Below are positions 1 to 10,720 of a stretch of DNA of 64,000 bases, one piece after another. Position 1 is the first letter of the stretch. Each line of letters begins with the position of its first letter. The notes under the pieces were generated by a model, which did not search any database, was not told the origin of the DNA, and saw nothing but the letters and a program-made list of their open reading frames with translations. A program made the translations under genes and the position numbers. Source of the stretch: Arachis hypogaea (Eukaryota; Streptophyta; Magnoliopsida; Fabales; Fabaceae); contig NC_092046.1 of NCBI RefSeq assembly GCF_003086295.3, positions 110,029,363-110,093,362 on the forward strand. Direction: 5' to 3'.

Positions 1-396
1 TCGATCTTAAATTTTTTGAAATATTAGCCGTTAGGGGTATATTTGATACAAATCGAAAACTTTTGGGACAAAATTGAAACAAAATAAAACTTATGGATAT
101 TTTTTAAACTTTTGTCAAATTTTAAGGACAAAAAATATACTTTACCCTATTTATAAATGATTATTTTAGTATTTTAATTTATAAAATTAGATATTATAAA
201 AACTAATCATGTTATATTTACATAAAAAATAATTATCTGTGTATATATACTGAAATAAAAAATATATATTAACAATAAATTAAATAATACATATATTTAT
301 ATACAAATACATAATAATTAATAAATAATTTGATAATTAAATTTTATATACACATAATATTTTTATTATAAAAATTATTATTATTATTATTATTAT

Positions 397-444
<48 letters not shown>

Positions 445-1706
445 TCCCATTATCAAAATTTTCTGAATCCGTCAGTGACTGTGCATATCAATGGTACTCG
501 TATACCTAGGTCTTTCACTCTCAATCCCGTCAAGTATACTGAAATAATTTGTTCAGGAATCACAACTTAAAAGTTAGTATCTTGTATGTAGTAGGTGACA
601 TCTCTTTATGCGTGTATTTTGTATTTCTTCAAACAAACGATACTTACTAATTAGCTTGCAATTGATATGTTATTGTTGATTTGTTCCTTCTTCTTTATAA
701 TTTTATCAGGATTGTTCAAATTAATTCCTGACAATATTAAAATTTTATAATATCATTTAACTTATGTCATTATCTTATTTTATCATATAATTTATATTTT
801 TCTCTAGACATAATTGACATGAGAGGTTTGGCAGCACGTGGAGGAGTGGGTACGTAGTAAATAGTACAGTAGGAATCTTGTGTTGGATAAACGGCGTTAC
901 GGAAACATGATTGGCAACAAATAATCAATAAATTAAGAGGATTTGATAGTACGGGAATATATCCCGTATCCGTACTTAATCGTGCTTCATTCGCCAGTTG
1001 GCTCAGTGTGTAACGTTAAAGCATAGTTTAATTAAACAACAACGTGGAAGTCAAATTGTGATTTGGATATGCTATATTAGGGCTGTGCAAAGAAAAAAAA
1101 TAATACAGATTTTGAATTTTAAATCCAATTCAAATCAAATTATTTTAAAAGAATTAATTTTAAATAAAAATAAATCTAATTTAAGTTGTATCTTTTTTAT
1201 AATTTAATTTTTTAATCTAAAATATTTGAACAATCTCAAATTTAAATTCAAATTCAAATTAAGATTCAAAAAAGAAAAAAAAAATGCTGATGTGAGATTC
1301 TGGTTCACACAGTTTCTTGCTATTCCTTCTTGATATTCTCCTTTCACTTTTTTCAACGTATTGTCTTCGTTGTCGATGTTTATTGTCTTCGCCACAGTTA
1401 GCACCGGAGCAGGCAACGGAACACTTGAATAGCCTTTACCAATCTTGTCTGTTCCACCATGATCATCTATCTCATCTCCAACGGGTCTCCTTCCTCTCTT
1501 ATAACACCTTCACTATCAATTTACACATTATTTTCAAATAAATGCTCTAATTCAATAATTAGAGATAATCAAATTAATTTTTTTTAAAATCATAAATAAA
1601 GTTCAAAACTAAATATTTAAATTAAAGCATATAAAATTCTTATTACTTTTTAATTAGTAAAGCTTTAAATCAATAATAAGAAAGTACTCAATTAATATAA
1701 AAATCT
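1..1706. other. AT-rich flank without a supported gene
   Basis: Very AT-rich sequence with simple repeats and short homopolymer runs. The short open frames here are low-complexity, match no family I know and have no convincing coding character. A C/T-rich stretch near 1310-1500 is more GC-rich but shows no recognisable protein. I see no rRNA, tRNA or complete transposon in it. It forms the left flank of the CACTA element that begins at 1707. Confidence 0.6.
374..440. repeat. Compound ATT / AT microsatellite
   Basis: About nine ATT triplets (374-401) run directly into about 19 AT dinucleotides (402-440). This is an ordinary plant simple sequence repeat, likely length-polymorphic. Confidence 0.95.
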
Positions 1707-1738
1707 CACTACTAGAAAAATAGTTATTACAGACGGAT
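1707..1738 (+). repeat. CACTA left terminal inverted repeat
   Basis: 32 bp beginning CACTACTAGAAAAA. It pairs with 7939-7970 on the opposite strand with a handful of mismatches. The transposase is expected to cleave just outside the CACTA. Confidence 0.93.
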
Positions 1739-1995
1739 ATTTTCGACGGATTTTATCCTAGGGAAATATAGACAGAATTATAGAGGGATTTTTTGTCGGA
1801 AAACAAAAAAATGAATTAGCATAAATTACGGATGGAAAAGAAAATCCGTCGATAATTCTGTCGAAAAATTAATTTTTTTTCCGTGAAAAATGGTTACAGA
1901 CAGAAAATCTGTCGATAATTAAATAGACAAAACGCTGCGTTTTATTAAATTATTACAGACGGAAAATCCATCTGTAATTTAAAATTTTCCGTCGG
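1728..1995. repeat. CACTA left subterminal repeats
   Basis: Many direct and inverted copies of a short motif of the type TTACAGACGGAAAATCCGTC, spaced tens of bases apart. In En/Spm elements such subterminal motifs bind the TNP1-like accessory protein. The same motif fills the right end (7520-7950). Confidence 0.85.
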
Positions 1996-2029
1996 AAATA
2001 TTGATATTTTAAGTTTATGATCGTTGGGG

Positions 2030-2520
2030 TTAAGTTTATGCAGAGCTCTATTCATTCACAGCATACAAATCAAACCTAGCATTCCCCACAGCGCCACCGC
2101 CGACGAGCTTCTTCTTCTCCTTTCCTCACCCACAGCGCCACCGCCGGCCACTCTAACCGCCGCAGCTACCTTCTCCTTCTTCTCCTCTTCTTTAAACACT
2201 GAACCAGTAGAATACAGCCCCTGTATCTCTCGTTCTTTCTCGTTCGCAGAACAAAGCAAGCTCAAGCTCCACCACCGCCGCACCTCTCTCCTTTTATCCC
2301 CCTCAAAGTTCTGGCTCGCATACCTTCGCGCAAGCCCTAGCTCCGTGGCGACCAAAATCGGTTCCACCGTCAGCCGCGGTTCCACCTCTCTCTTTCCCCC
2401 TGTTCGAACCGATATGGTGCGTGAACTAGGGTTTTGGTTTTGTGGCAGTGGTTGTTCATCGGAGAGCCACTGGCGATGCTCCTATTCTCAAGCGTTCTAA
2501 ATTCAAGGAGATCTTCGTAA
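2030..2520 (+). other. GC-rich 5' exon-like captured segment, source unknown
   Basis: A C/T-rich and comparatively GC-rich block inside an otherwise AT-rich transposon. It contains a 158-codon open frame (2024-2500) with serine- and proline-rich low-complexity sequence. A short motif around ACAGCGCCACCGCCG occurs twice (near 2087 and 2131). Composition resembles a plant 5' UTR or first exon. No domain is recognised, so I treat it as captured host DNA of unknown origin rather than a gene. Confidence 0.4.
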
Positions 2521-2735
2521 TGGCAGCATTATATTTTTCCTAGACTTCAACTCAAAATTCATATGATTTTGTTTGCTTATCGTAATCGCTGTGCTTTCTC
2601 ATTGCTTATTGTGATCTATGTGCTTTTTTAGTTTCTTTTTTAGTTTCTAATTCAAACTTTTGATTGAGGACTATGATTGGTTTGAATCTGAATTATAATT
2701 GTTTACAATATTTTGTCAGTATTAGTTTGGGAGGG

Positions 2736-3256
2736 AACTTGACAATGGTGGATCTTCCTGGTATAACTAGGGTTCCTGTTCATGGCCAGCCTGAAAATAT
2801 CTATGATCAGATCAAGGATATTATCATGGAGTATATTAGGCCTGAAGAGAGTATTATTCTGAATGTTCTTTCTGCTACCGTTGATTTTATTACTTGTGAA
2901 TCAATAAGAATATCTCGGTCTGTAGATAAAACTAGTTTGAGAACCTTGGCTGTTGTAACAAAGGCTGATAAGTCTCCTGAAGGCTTGTTGGAGAAGGTAA
3001 CTGCTAATGATGTTAACATTGGTCTTGGTTATGTCTGTGTCAGGAACAGGATTGGCGATGAATCTTATGAGGAGACGAGGATTGAAGAAGAGAGGCTTTT
3101 TGAGTCTCATCCAATGCTTTCAAAGATTGACAAATTCATTGTTGGTGTTCTTGTTCTGGCACAGAGGCTAGTTTAAGTTCAAGGCATGATCATATCCAAA
3201 ACTTTACCCGAAATTGTGAAGAAAATCAATGAGAAGCTGACTTACAAGCTGACTTA
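2736..3256 (+). pseudogene. Captured fragment of a DRP4-type dynamin GTPase domain
   Basis: The frame through 2736-3176 reads as the central part of the GTPase domain of plant dynamin-related proteins 4 (DRP4A/4C class): the G3 motif DLPG (codons at 2751), then ITRVPVHGQPENIYDQI, later the G4-type motif TKAD and the segment CVRNRIGDES. Such proteins are large GTPases of the dynamin superfamily that tubulate or sever membranes. The P-loop (G1) and everything after the GTPase domain are missing, so no functional GTPase can be made. An in-frame TAA at 3174-3176 replaces an expected Gln, and recognisable homology (VQGMIISKTLPEIVKKINEKL) continues past it to about 3240. It lies inside the CACTA element, in the same orientation as the other fragments. 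Confidence 0.88.
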
Positions 3257-3391
3257 ATTTCACCAAGATGCTCAACCAGAAGTTCTCCCTCAATCATAGG
3301 TACCTCTTCATATCTTTTAGCTGACTTCAAATTAAATTATGCAAAAATATTTATCTAATTTGTTTATTTGGTTCTTGGTTGGAATCTGATT

Positions 3392-4036
3392 GCGACCAGC
3401 GTTTCGATGGGGCCTACTGAGATCCCTTCTCAGTCAACGGAGACTATTAAGATCCCTACCGCTAACTATGTGTTTGGTGCAACCTTCATTGATCATCCCA
3501 AGGTGCTTTTCCCCCCCCCCTCTGATTTTTCTTAGTTTCGTTTTGTTGTTGTAAGTTCCAACACTCATTGACGATGATATTATTGTGCTTGGTTTAGTTG
3601 ATGTTGTTGGGGAGAATATTGACTGATGGAAGGCTCAATGCAAGAGTCAAGTGCGACGTCTCTGAAAATCTCACTCTTAAAGCTAATGCTCAGGTATTTA
3701 TGCTCCTTTTCTATTATAAGGGAAATGCCACAATTTTTCTGTTGTTTATGAGCCTTTGATATTCTGCTACACCTTATATTTACAAGAATTTAGTGCTGTT
3801 TTGTTTTGTTGAGTACAGATTCAGCTTTAACTTGATAACGCGCAAGAGTTGTTGAATGAGCATTATGTTTTTTTTTATTCATCCAATATTTGATCTATGA
3901 CAACCCCCTTCCCATTCTCATGTTTCTTATTGCTAATTCTCCTTTTGGCTAACCATAAACTACTCTTTCTTGTTTGCTTCTCCAGCTTACGAATGAGCCA
4001 CACATGTCTCAAGGGATGGTCAACTTTGATTACAAG
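3392..4036 (+). pseudogene. Captured TOM40 (mitochondrial outer-membrane translocase pore) fragment, three exons
   Basis: Three exon-like blocks join in frame. Block 3392-3502 includes [13 protein letters not shown] and [18 protein letters not shown]. Block 3598-3693 has 32 codons including RILTDGRLNARVKC and LTLKANAQ. Block 3986-4036 is LTNEPHMSQGMVNFDYK. They are separated by introns with AG acceptors and GT donors at 3503, 3694 and 4037. This matches plant TOM40, the beta-barrel pore through which precursor proteins enter mitochondria. Only a middle part of the protein is present; the N-terminal region and most later beta strands are absent. Retained introns show that genomic DNA, not cDNA, was captured. 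Identification rests on remembered family sequence. Confidence 0.88.
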
Positions 4037-4181
4037 GTCAATTGCTTTAACCTTCCTAGATCATTTTCCCCCGTTTTTGACATATATTGTATTAGTGTGA
4101 CTTAATGGGAGTTTTATATACTAACCACAAGAACTTCTTTCTCAAGATTTCCATGGGGAACAAAATCCAAACTTCACACTT

Positions 4182-4284
4182 CACTCAACACTCCCATCAC
4201 CTCAAATCTTCCTTTTAATATGCTGCTTTTTGAATTTGGTAAGGTTCTTCCACTTTCACTCAACACTCCCATCACCTCAAATCT
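4182..4284 (+). repeat. Pair of 28-bp direct repeats
   Basis: The 28-bp segment at 4182-4209 (CACTCAACACTCCCATCACC plus eight more bases) recurs exactly at 4257-4284. It lies in C-rich sequence that looks like a 5' UTR upstream of the RING-ligase fragment. It may mark a local duplication made when fragments were joined. Confidence 0.85.
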
Positions 4285-4610
4285 AAAATACAACATAGAG
4301 ATCTCTCCACCGCCGCTCTTGTCGCGTTTGCTCCTTTAGTGAACTTCAGGTATAATCTGATTTTGTGATTTTGGTGCTTAGGGCTCAACTTTTCTGTGCC
4401 AATTTTAGGTTTATCAATTTTTTTCGTAGTTTCTAACTTCTTGTTGCTATTGATGCTGTTGATGCAGTTTCTATCTTTGTAGTTTCTACTTTCTTGTTAC
4501 TGTTCTCTATGAAGAGTGGAAAAAGTGTAAAAGAGGTGAATTTCATATAATTTATTGTGCTGTTCAAGAGTTAAATTGGGATAAGCTGAAAAATGTTTCT
4601 CATGGTGCAG

Positions 4611-5000
4611 GTATATGTGGATGGAACAACTACCATATCTACTCATGAAAGGAAAGCTAGCATTAGAGAATTCTATGGTATTTGTTCCTCTATTTTGTTG
4701 TATGATAAGTTGTTTTGCATCTTTGGGTCAGTTAATTTAGCTTATTTGTTGAGTTTTTGCATTTATCAGCGGTAATTTATCCGTCTTTGTTACAACTTCA
4801 GAAAGGGGTTACAGATTCAGAGGATAAGAAACAGAAAGCTGTTTGTATGGAGAGGTATCGAAAAAGAGACAATGAGGATCATCAACAACAATCTGATATA
4901 GACATTGAAAGAGAAGAATGTGGAATATGCATGGAAGTGAATAGTAAGATTGTGTTGCCTAACTGCATCCATGCTATGTGCCTGAAACGTTACCGTGAAT
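4611..5000 (+). pseudogene. Captured fragment of an AIRP2-like RING E3 ubiquitin ligase
   Basis: Exon 4611-4677 (VYVDGTTTISTHERKASIRE) joins through a phase-1 intron (GT at 4678, AG at 4768-4769) to exon 4770-5000 (VIYPSLLQLQKGVTDSEDKK and onward). The second exon contains the start of a RING domain: CGIC, then PNC-x-H-AMC. This order matches plant AIRP2-type RING ligases, which ubiquitinate targets in abscisic-acid signalling. The expected next zinc ligand Cys is Arg here (LKRYREY rather than LKCYREW), and the frame stops soon after, before the remaining RING cysteines. It therefore cannot fold a RING. Upstream sequence at 4290-4350 looks like a 5' UTR with an intron donor after TTCAG, possibly from the same gene. 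Confidence 0.88.
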
Positions 5001-5217
5001 ATTGTTTATGTCAGCTTTAATTTTATGGAATTAGTTTTTTCTTTATTTGTTTATGTTAGCTTCAATTTTCACTGCAATATTGTTACTTTAATATGAAGAT
5101 GAGATGATACAAAGGAAGATTGGTTGTGCTGTATTTCCAATTATTAAATTTTTTTCATATTCTTTTGTATTTATCAAACAGGTTCTTTACAACAACAGTC
5201 TACTAACCTAACTATAG

Positions 5218-5342
5218 GGATTTTCTTGAGTGGACACAAGCAGTTGAGAAAATAGAAGAAAACTTGAGAGGAGGTGCTATTTTCACCTCAGCAAGAGTTT
5301 AGAAGGCAATATGTTCCCAAGGCTGGCCTCAAAAGTTGGTAA
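5218..5342 (+). other. Short coding-like segment, origin unknown
   Basis: One frame gives DFLEWTQAVEKIEENLRGG followed by an internal stop and KAICSQGWPQKLV, which looks like eroded protein-coding sequence. I do not recognise the family. Position and orientation match the other captured fragments in the CACTA element. Sequence from about 5001-5217 and 5343-6167 is AT-rich and noncoding in appearance, probably introns or UTRs of captured genes. Confidence 0.35.
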
Positions 5343-6167
5343 TATACTGGTTTCTTTGCCCTATTTTCTGCAGTGTCCTCTTCTCCTTCCTTGTTTTGGT
5401 ATTTATCTTTTGTGTGAGATTATCCATAAAAATTTCACACTTTTTTATGAATTTAATTTGGTGTACATCATTGTATAAAAGTTTCTAAACAAATATTTAA
5501 TTATGCGCTGCCACATTATAGAAGTAGTATGTGATTGATAATAATAGTGTAAAACTCTTATATTAACAAAGCATTGAAGTTAAGGTGCTTTTCTTTTGTG
5601 TGGTATATTGGTATCTAGAGTTAGACTGTTGTATTCTTAGGTTTCTGTTTTGTACTTCTCTCCTCTTGTTTTTAGCAATTAGCATAATCCTTTTACCCAT
5701 TGGGAAAAAGGGGTGATTTTCTTTAGCAATTAACATATTCGCTTTCCAAAGTGTGTTCAACTAATCCCTTATACTCTCACAGCATAGAACCCTAAGCGGC
5801 ACAACACACTTTCTACTTGAACAAGTTCCTCTCCATTTAATATTCAGGACATGTCTTGTAGCTTATTTCTCCTCATTAAACCAAACTTTGTTGCTTTATT
5901 CTAATTATTTGAATGTGTTCTTGTTTGATAGTTGACTGAACAAAAATTGACAAGAAAGGAAGGTATAAGCTTTTCTTGTTTGAGGTTACTTGCTAAGATT
6001 AAAGCCTCGCTATCTTTCACTTGAAATTTCTGAAGCTTTTGATAAATTTTACCACCAATAGAAGCAGGAGGCTAATCTGATTCAATATGCTCTTATTGTC
6101 AATTATCTCTGTTTCCATCTCAATGTGTTCCTATCCTAAATAACATTGTTCATCTTTTGTTGTTTAG

Positions 6168-6294
6168 GAAGCTTGCAGACAAGATTGCAGCTTCTGGTTA
6201 CTATGTGGTTGTTCCGGACTTCTTTTATGGTGAACCCTATGATCCTCAGAATACTAATAGACCTTTAGGAGAGTGGCTAAAAGATCATGGAATG
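6168..6294 (+). pseudogene. Captured exon of a dienelactone-hydrolase-family protein
   Basis: A 127-bp exon flanked by an AG acceptor (6166-6167) and a GT donor (6295-6296). It encodes KLADKIAASGYYVVVPDFFY followed by GEPYDP and GEWLKDHGM. This matches the early alpha/beta-hydrolase region of plant dienelactone hydrolase family proteins, often named endo-1,3;1,4-beta-D-glucanase-like. The catalytic Cys/Asp/His triad lies in other exons and is absent here. This is one isolated exon with intact splice borders inside the transposon. Confidence 0.88.
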
Positions 6295-6540
6295 GTTAGT
6301 TATTTTTAATGATTCAACATTATTTCTTTGTTCATAATGATTCAACATTATTTCCCCATGATCCAAACCACAAGCTGAAAATCCACCATATCCTCTCTCA
6401 TCCTCTCCTCTTTCTCCAATGAAACCTCTCAGTTCCTGCTGTAATTCGATCCTCTACTGATTGGAAGAACACTAGGAAGAACAAGAAGTGCAGAAGGAGG
6501 AACACTGAAAAAAGCAGCATAACATGTCACCATAAACATG

Positions 6541-6599
6541 CTTCTTCTTCTTCTTCTTCTTCTTCTTCTTCTTCTTCTTCTTCTTCTTCTTCTTCTTCT
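6541..6599 (+). repeat. CTT microsatellite
   Basis: About 20 uninterrupted CTT triplets. It generates long poly-Leu or poly-Lys open frames on both strands that are not genes. Confidence 0.97.
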
Positions 6600-6737
6600 C
6601 AGGATGTATGGTGTGGCCCTGGAATTGGATTCGCATCAGATCATGCTTCTGCTTCTGTGGATTGTGTGGTGGCAAGGAAGAATGCTTCTTCAAGAAGGAA
6701 CCTTGATGCTGTTGAGAGAGCAACACATAGGGAAGAG
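6600..6737 (+). pseudogene. Exon-like captured fragment, possibly from a HIP1/MBR-type RING protein
   Basis: A 46-codon open stretch, QDVWCGPGIGFASDHASASV and onward, ends ATHREE at a GT donor (6738). The VWCGPGIGF motif and its THRE continuation resemble a conserved N-terminal block that I associate with plant HIP1/MBR-like RING E3 ligases. I hold this only loosely. It follows the CTT repeat directly and has the same + orientation as the other captured fragments. Confidence 0.4.
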
Positions 6738-7519
6738 GTATTCTTGTTTCTCCATCATCATCTTCTACTTCAATTCTTACTGTTTTTTTTTATTTATTTA
6801 ATTGATTCATTCATGTTATTTTCTCTTCAGACACTGCATTTTCATGTTCATATAATTGTTGTGAATTGAAGCCTCTTCTTTTCCTCAACTCAATGACAGT
6901 TCTTGATTGCTTAATTGATCAAAGACTTGTATAAAGTATCCAGTCACTGAATTGAATCTGAATCACTTGCTTTTAGACTTGTTCTAGTTTATTGCATTGT
7001 GTGCATTACATGTTCCAAATCTGCTATTGCTATTTGGCAGCGTCCATGATCTTTAAAAAGAACTAACCCTGAGAAATCTATGGAAGAGTTCCAAATTGTT
7101 GCAGGCAGATACTTGAAATTTAATCAAAAGTAACTGCAGTAGTAACAACTCCTTTTTGGTTCTTTTTTCTAATAATTGCCTTATTTGTTGTCTGAGTGTA
7201 GATCGGATATAGTAAGGTAGACATCCTCTGCTCAGAAAGTGGGAAGCAGCGAATAATTTTGATGGACCAAGAATCTCAAGAAGCAAGTATATTGCCATCA
7301 TCACTAAAAAGCTCAAGAAAGAATGAAGCTATCCATAAATTAGGATATTGAATCTTGATGAGTCCACTAGTAGTTATTTGTCATCTAATGTATTTAGATT
7401 ATATTATTGCATGGAAATAATTGCTTCTTATTATAAAGAAAGCGTTTTGTACTCACTGGTGTGTTTTTCTATTTATACCATCAATAAAATTTGTATTTAT
7501 TAAAAATTCTATTTTACCT
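6738..7519 (+). other. Intron-like and 3' sequence inside the CACTA element
   Basis: AT-rich sequence after the exon-like block. Short frames here (for example near 7080-7130 and 7200-7320) give no recognisable protein. It may be intron or 3' UTR of captured genes. No transposase is visible. Confidence 0.4.
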
Positions 7520-7950
7520 TACTGACGGATTTACAGACGGATTTTCTATCTGTAATTAGAGTATAAGATGATTTTTCAAAGTTCAAATTACAGACGGAAA
7601 ATCCGTCTGTAATTACAGACGAAAAATCTGTCAGAAAATTTGTCTGTAATTACAGACAGAAAATCCGTTTGAAAATCCGTCTGTAATTACAGACAGAAAA
7701 TCTGTCAGAAAATTTGTCTGTAATTACAGACAAAAAATTCGTCGGAAAGTTCGTCGCCTTTGGAAAATGGATAGAAAATTTATAGAGGGAAAATCCGTCA
7801 GTAACTGGTAAAAATCCGTTTGTAATTTTCCGACGAAAAAAATCCTTCGGTAAATAATTTCCGACGGGCTTTTAGAGAGGGACAAAATCCGTCAGTAATT
7901 TTGTCGGTAACCAAAAATCCGTCTGTAATAAAGACTAAATCTGTCTGTAT
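7520..7950. repeat. CACTA right subterminal repeats
   Basis: More than ten copies of the ACAGACGGAAAATCCGTC-type motif in both orientations, several forming perfect local palindromes such as the one at about 7590-7620. The block mirrors the left subterminal repeats and supports the transposon ends. Confidence 0.88.
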
Positions 7951-7970
7951 TAATCCATTTTCTAGTTGTG
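7939..7970 (-). repeat. CACTA right terminal inverted repeat
   Basis: On the minus strand it begins CACAACTAGAAAATGG and aligns with the left 32-bp end with several mismatches. The TCT after it (7971-7973) repeats the TCT before 1707. Confidence 0.92.
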
Positions 7971-7973
7971 TCT

Positions 7974-9130
7974 CTGAAAATATATTCTCGAATAAATAAA
8001 ATATCATAAATAATTTATTATTTAATTTTGAAAAATCTGGAGTCTTACATCTCTCAAAGCTTGAAGTTGTGAGTTCCTCTATTCGCCACTCTACGAGCTC
8101 TGCTGTCCCCTTGTTGTCGTCTTCTGCCTCTCGTCGCCATCGCTTTTAGCTCTGCTCGTCTCCAGCTCCATCCCTTCTGGTGTTCAGGTATAGAGCATGA
8201 CTCTGTTAATTGATTTAGTTCTTCAGAATCTCGTTGCTGATTGTTCTTCTTCAGCCTCTGTTAGTTGTTCTTTTTGTTGCTGATTCTTCTTGTTAATTGT
8301 TATGTTATTGTTGTTCCCCAATTGTTGCTTGGCCTTGTTTTCTTTTGGCTTAGCTGATGACTGAGTCTAGACACCTTGCTAGAACGTTGGGTATCTTTTA
8401 TTTGCATTTCTTTTTTTTTTGTTTTATTTCTGGTTTTAGATGATCATGTGATTAGTTTCTAGCTATGTGAGTTTGTAATTCTTTTTGTTTTTTACTGGAT
8501 TATTTCTATGGAATTTGCATCTGTTCTAAATTAATTTCATAAATGTCTATATGTTACGTCTTTATATTGGAATATTGATAATTGTATTTTGTATGATTTT
8601 TAAAACTAGCATTTTTTTGGTGATTTTTATTATCACTATTAGGGACAACATTTGAATTGAGATTGGGGATGCTGTTGTACAAACCTGAATATTGTTGATA
8701 GAGTACCTTATTTGCATAACATTGTTGACAGAGCACTTGAACATTATTTTTATATTATTCATTGCCCTATGTTCTTACCGATTAGTGTTATCATTCGCTA
8801 TATTTTAGTTGAATTTAGGGTTTATGGAGAAATGATTATTCCTAATTATGAATGTAGGGCTAGAGGACTAATTAGTATAAAAATACTTAGACATTAGAAA
8901 TAATGAAAACGAATGTGTAGTTGGAATCAAAGCTGGGTTGTTGTGGAAGGGAATCAACAATAGTTAAGTAATGTGATTAGTGAGTGATTAATATTCTAAT
9001 GTTATTATTGTCCCTTTATTTTTACTAGGTAAGTTTTGATATATTTTATTATTTACAAATATATTTTGATCATCTTGAGCATCTTGATATTTTGTGGTGG
9101 TTGTTTTGGGGAGGTTTTGCCATGGATGCC
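7974..9130. other. Unique-looking DNA with a 5'-UTR-like exon, no gene supported
   Basis: A C/T-rich patch at about 8050-8190 ends CTGGTGTTCAG before GTATAG, which has the look of a noncoding first exon with a splice donor. AT-rich, T-rich sequence follows to 9130. No coding exon is recognisable, so any host gene start here would be an orphan. It lies between the CACTA element and the first LTR. Confidence 0.35.
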
Positions 9131-10210
9131 TGATGAAGGGATAAATGTCGGTCTAGAATTTCTCAAAAGAATTTCGTTGTAAGCATAGTCCAAACCAACA
9201 ATTTATCCACCAATCAAAGTTTAAAAAGGTTGTCACAATACAAATCAAAATAACTCGAGTATTAATCCCGGGTTGTTCTCCCTAGAAATTGCAAAGAAGT
9301 GCTCAATTATTGGCTATAAAATATTTTGGGATTTTTTGTAATAAGAGACAAGAAATGTAAATAACAAGAAAATAAATAACAATTAACCAACAAAGGAAAG
9401 AAAACTCAAATGGTAGAAAGATCTTGGCAAGGGTTAATGGTTAAGGATCTCTATCCTTGTTACCAACCACAATACGATAATTGCAAGGATCAATCCCATT
9501 TAGTCATCCTCTAATAATTGGAGGAAAGTCAAATGAGCTTCATTAATCCTAATCCATAAGTTCTAGCCATCTCACCAATTGATTTAGTGAGAGACTAGAG
9601 TCAATGGACACAAATTATCAATCACTTGGACATTAGTAACTCAAGGTCACCCAAATTACCAACCCAAGTCAAGAATACAAAAATCTACTCTATAGCTAAA
9701 AGAAACATTTCATCAAATACCTAGAGTGCAATAAAGGCAAACATCATAAAATGCAAGAATTAATAAAAGCCATAACTAACACACGTAAGAAATCAATAAT
9801 AGCAACTAAGGTAAACATCAAAAGACATGAAAATATAAAATTGCATTGAAAGGAAATTGAAATTGACAAGAGAGTTCATAAACTAAATTGGCAAAATAAA
9901 GAAATTAACAAGAGAAGTTGGATAAACTAAGATACTAGAACAGTAAAAATTAAAGGAAAACTAAATTGAAGCAAGATTCAAAATTAGATCTAAGAAGAAA
10001 TTAAACTAAGAACCCTAAAACCTAGAGAGAGGAGAGAGCCTCTCTCTAGAATTCTACATCTATCTAAAACTAAAACTAATGGAATGTGTGTTCTCCCTAT
10101 CCTCCTTCACTCCCAGCATCTTATCTTCAATTTGGGCTTGAAACTGGGCCAAAAACCAGCTCAGAAATTGCCCCCAGCATTTTTCCTTTAGTGAGGCACG
10201 TGGCGCTTGT

Positions 10211-10342
10211 CACGCGTACGCGTCAACCACGCGTACGCATCGTCTAACTTTGCACAAGGTCACGCGTACGCGTCAGTCACGCATACGCATCGGTGGACAA
10301 TGCTCCTGGTCACGCGCACGCGTCAGCCACGCATACGCGTCG
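10211..10342. repeat. Three paired ACGCGTACGCGT palindromes in an AAC-family LTR
   Basis: Three pairs of roughly 15-bp palindromes centred on ACGCGTACGCGT, starting at about 10211, 10261 and 10310, a repeat length of 49-50 bp. Within each pair the second copy starts 16-18 bp after the first. The same motif occurs in the other AAC-family LTRs (about 32936-33050 and 63438-63460) and internally (62044-62520). Confidence 0.88.
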
Positions 10343-10620
10343 GGACCAGCTTCTCAAATCTTTAATTCTTTATGTTTCTTCCACTTTTGGATGCTTCCTT
10401 TCCATCATTTAAGCCATTCTTACCCTATAACCCTGAAATCACATGACAAACATATCACGTCATCGAATGGTAATAAAAGAGGATTAAAAATTAGCAATTT
10501 TAAGGCCTAGGAAGCATGTTTTCATTCTTAATCACAAATTAGGAAGGATTCACAAAAACAATGCAATTTATATGAATAAGTGTGAGAATAATTGACAAAA
10601 TCCATTCAATTTAATACAAA

Positions 10621-10646
10621 ATAAACTATAAAATTGTAGTTTATCA
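10621..10646 (-). repeat. LTR-terminal hairpin, AAC family copy 1
   Basis: Reading the minus strand from the LTR end: TG, arm ATAAACTA, loop CAATTTTA, arm TAGTTTAT. The arms are perfectly complementary (8 bp). Confidence 0.8.
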
Positions 10647-10720
10647 ACCTCCCCATACTTACACATTAGCATGTCCTTATGCTAAGCTGAAGGAAACTAA
10701 AAAAAGTGAAGGGGAATGGT
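10647..10720 (-). mobile_element. Internal 3' end of the first AAC-family element
   Basis: 74 bp homologous to 33354-33430 (both contain TAGCATGTCC and ATGCTAAGCT). It includes the position where a polypurine tract should lie, directly next to the LTR. It is cut by the + strand LTR starting at 10721 and resumes at 12257. Confidence 0.7.

Larger units (their letters stand above)
1707..7970. mobile_element. Non-autonomous CACTA (En/Spm) transposon with captured host gene fragments
   Basis: The left end reads CACTACTAGAAAAA and the right end is its imperfect inverse, ending TCTAGTTGTG. The trinucleotide TCT lies immediately outside both ends (1704-1706 and 7971-7973), matching the 3-bp target duplication typical of CACTA elements. 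Inside each end are dense subterminal copies of a motif around ACAGACGGAAAATCCGTC. I find no TNP2-like transposase, so mobility would need enzyme from elsewhere. The interior holds fragments of at least four unrelated host genes (DRP4 dynamin, TOM40, AIRP2 RING ligase, dienelactone hydrolase family), all on the + strand and, where testable, with introns, so capture was at DNA level. Boundaries are seen in sequence; the Pack-CACTA interpretation is inference. Confidence 0.93.
9131..10646 (-). mobile_element. LTR of an AAC-family Ty3/gypsy element, first copy
   Basis: 1516 bp bounded by TGATGAAGGG on the + strand side and TAGTTTATCA at the other end, so on the minus strand it starts TGATAAACTA. 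It aligns along its length with the LTR at 31889-33353 and, inverted, with 62998 onward. The sequence right of it (CTCCCCATACTTACACATTA) matches the internal sequence right of the second copy. This makes it the 3' LTR of a minus-strand element whose remainder is interrupted. I could not pair a target duplication. Confidence 0.82.

Noticed and set aside
1078..1095. TAGGGCTGTGCAAAG as a hAT transposon end
   Set aside because: No matching inverted end or 8-bp duplicate was found within reach.
2024..2500. 158-codon ORF as a gene
   Set aside because: Low-complexity Ser/Pro/Leu sequence with no known domain; looks like translated UTR within the CACTA element.
6472..6801. Poly-Lys and poly-Leu ORFs on both strands
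   Set aside because: They are translations of the CTT microsatellite.
8040..8200. First exon of a host gene
   Set aside because: It has UTR-like composition and a possible splice donor, but no coding exon follows before the LTR at 9131.
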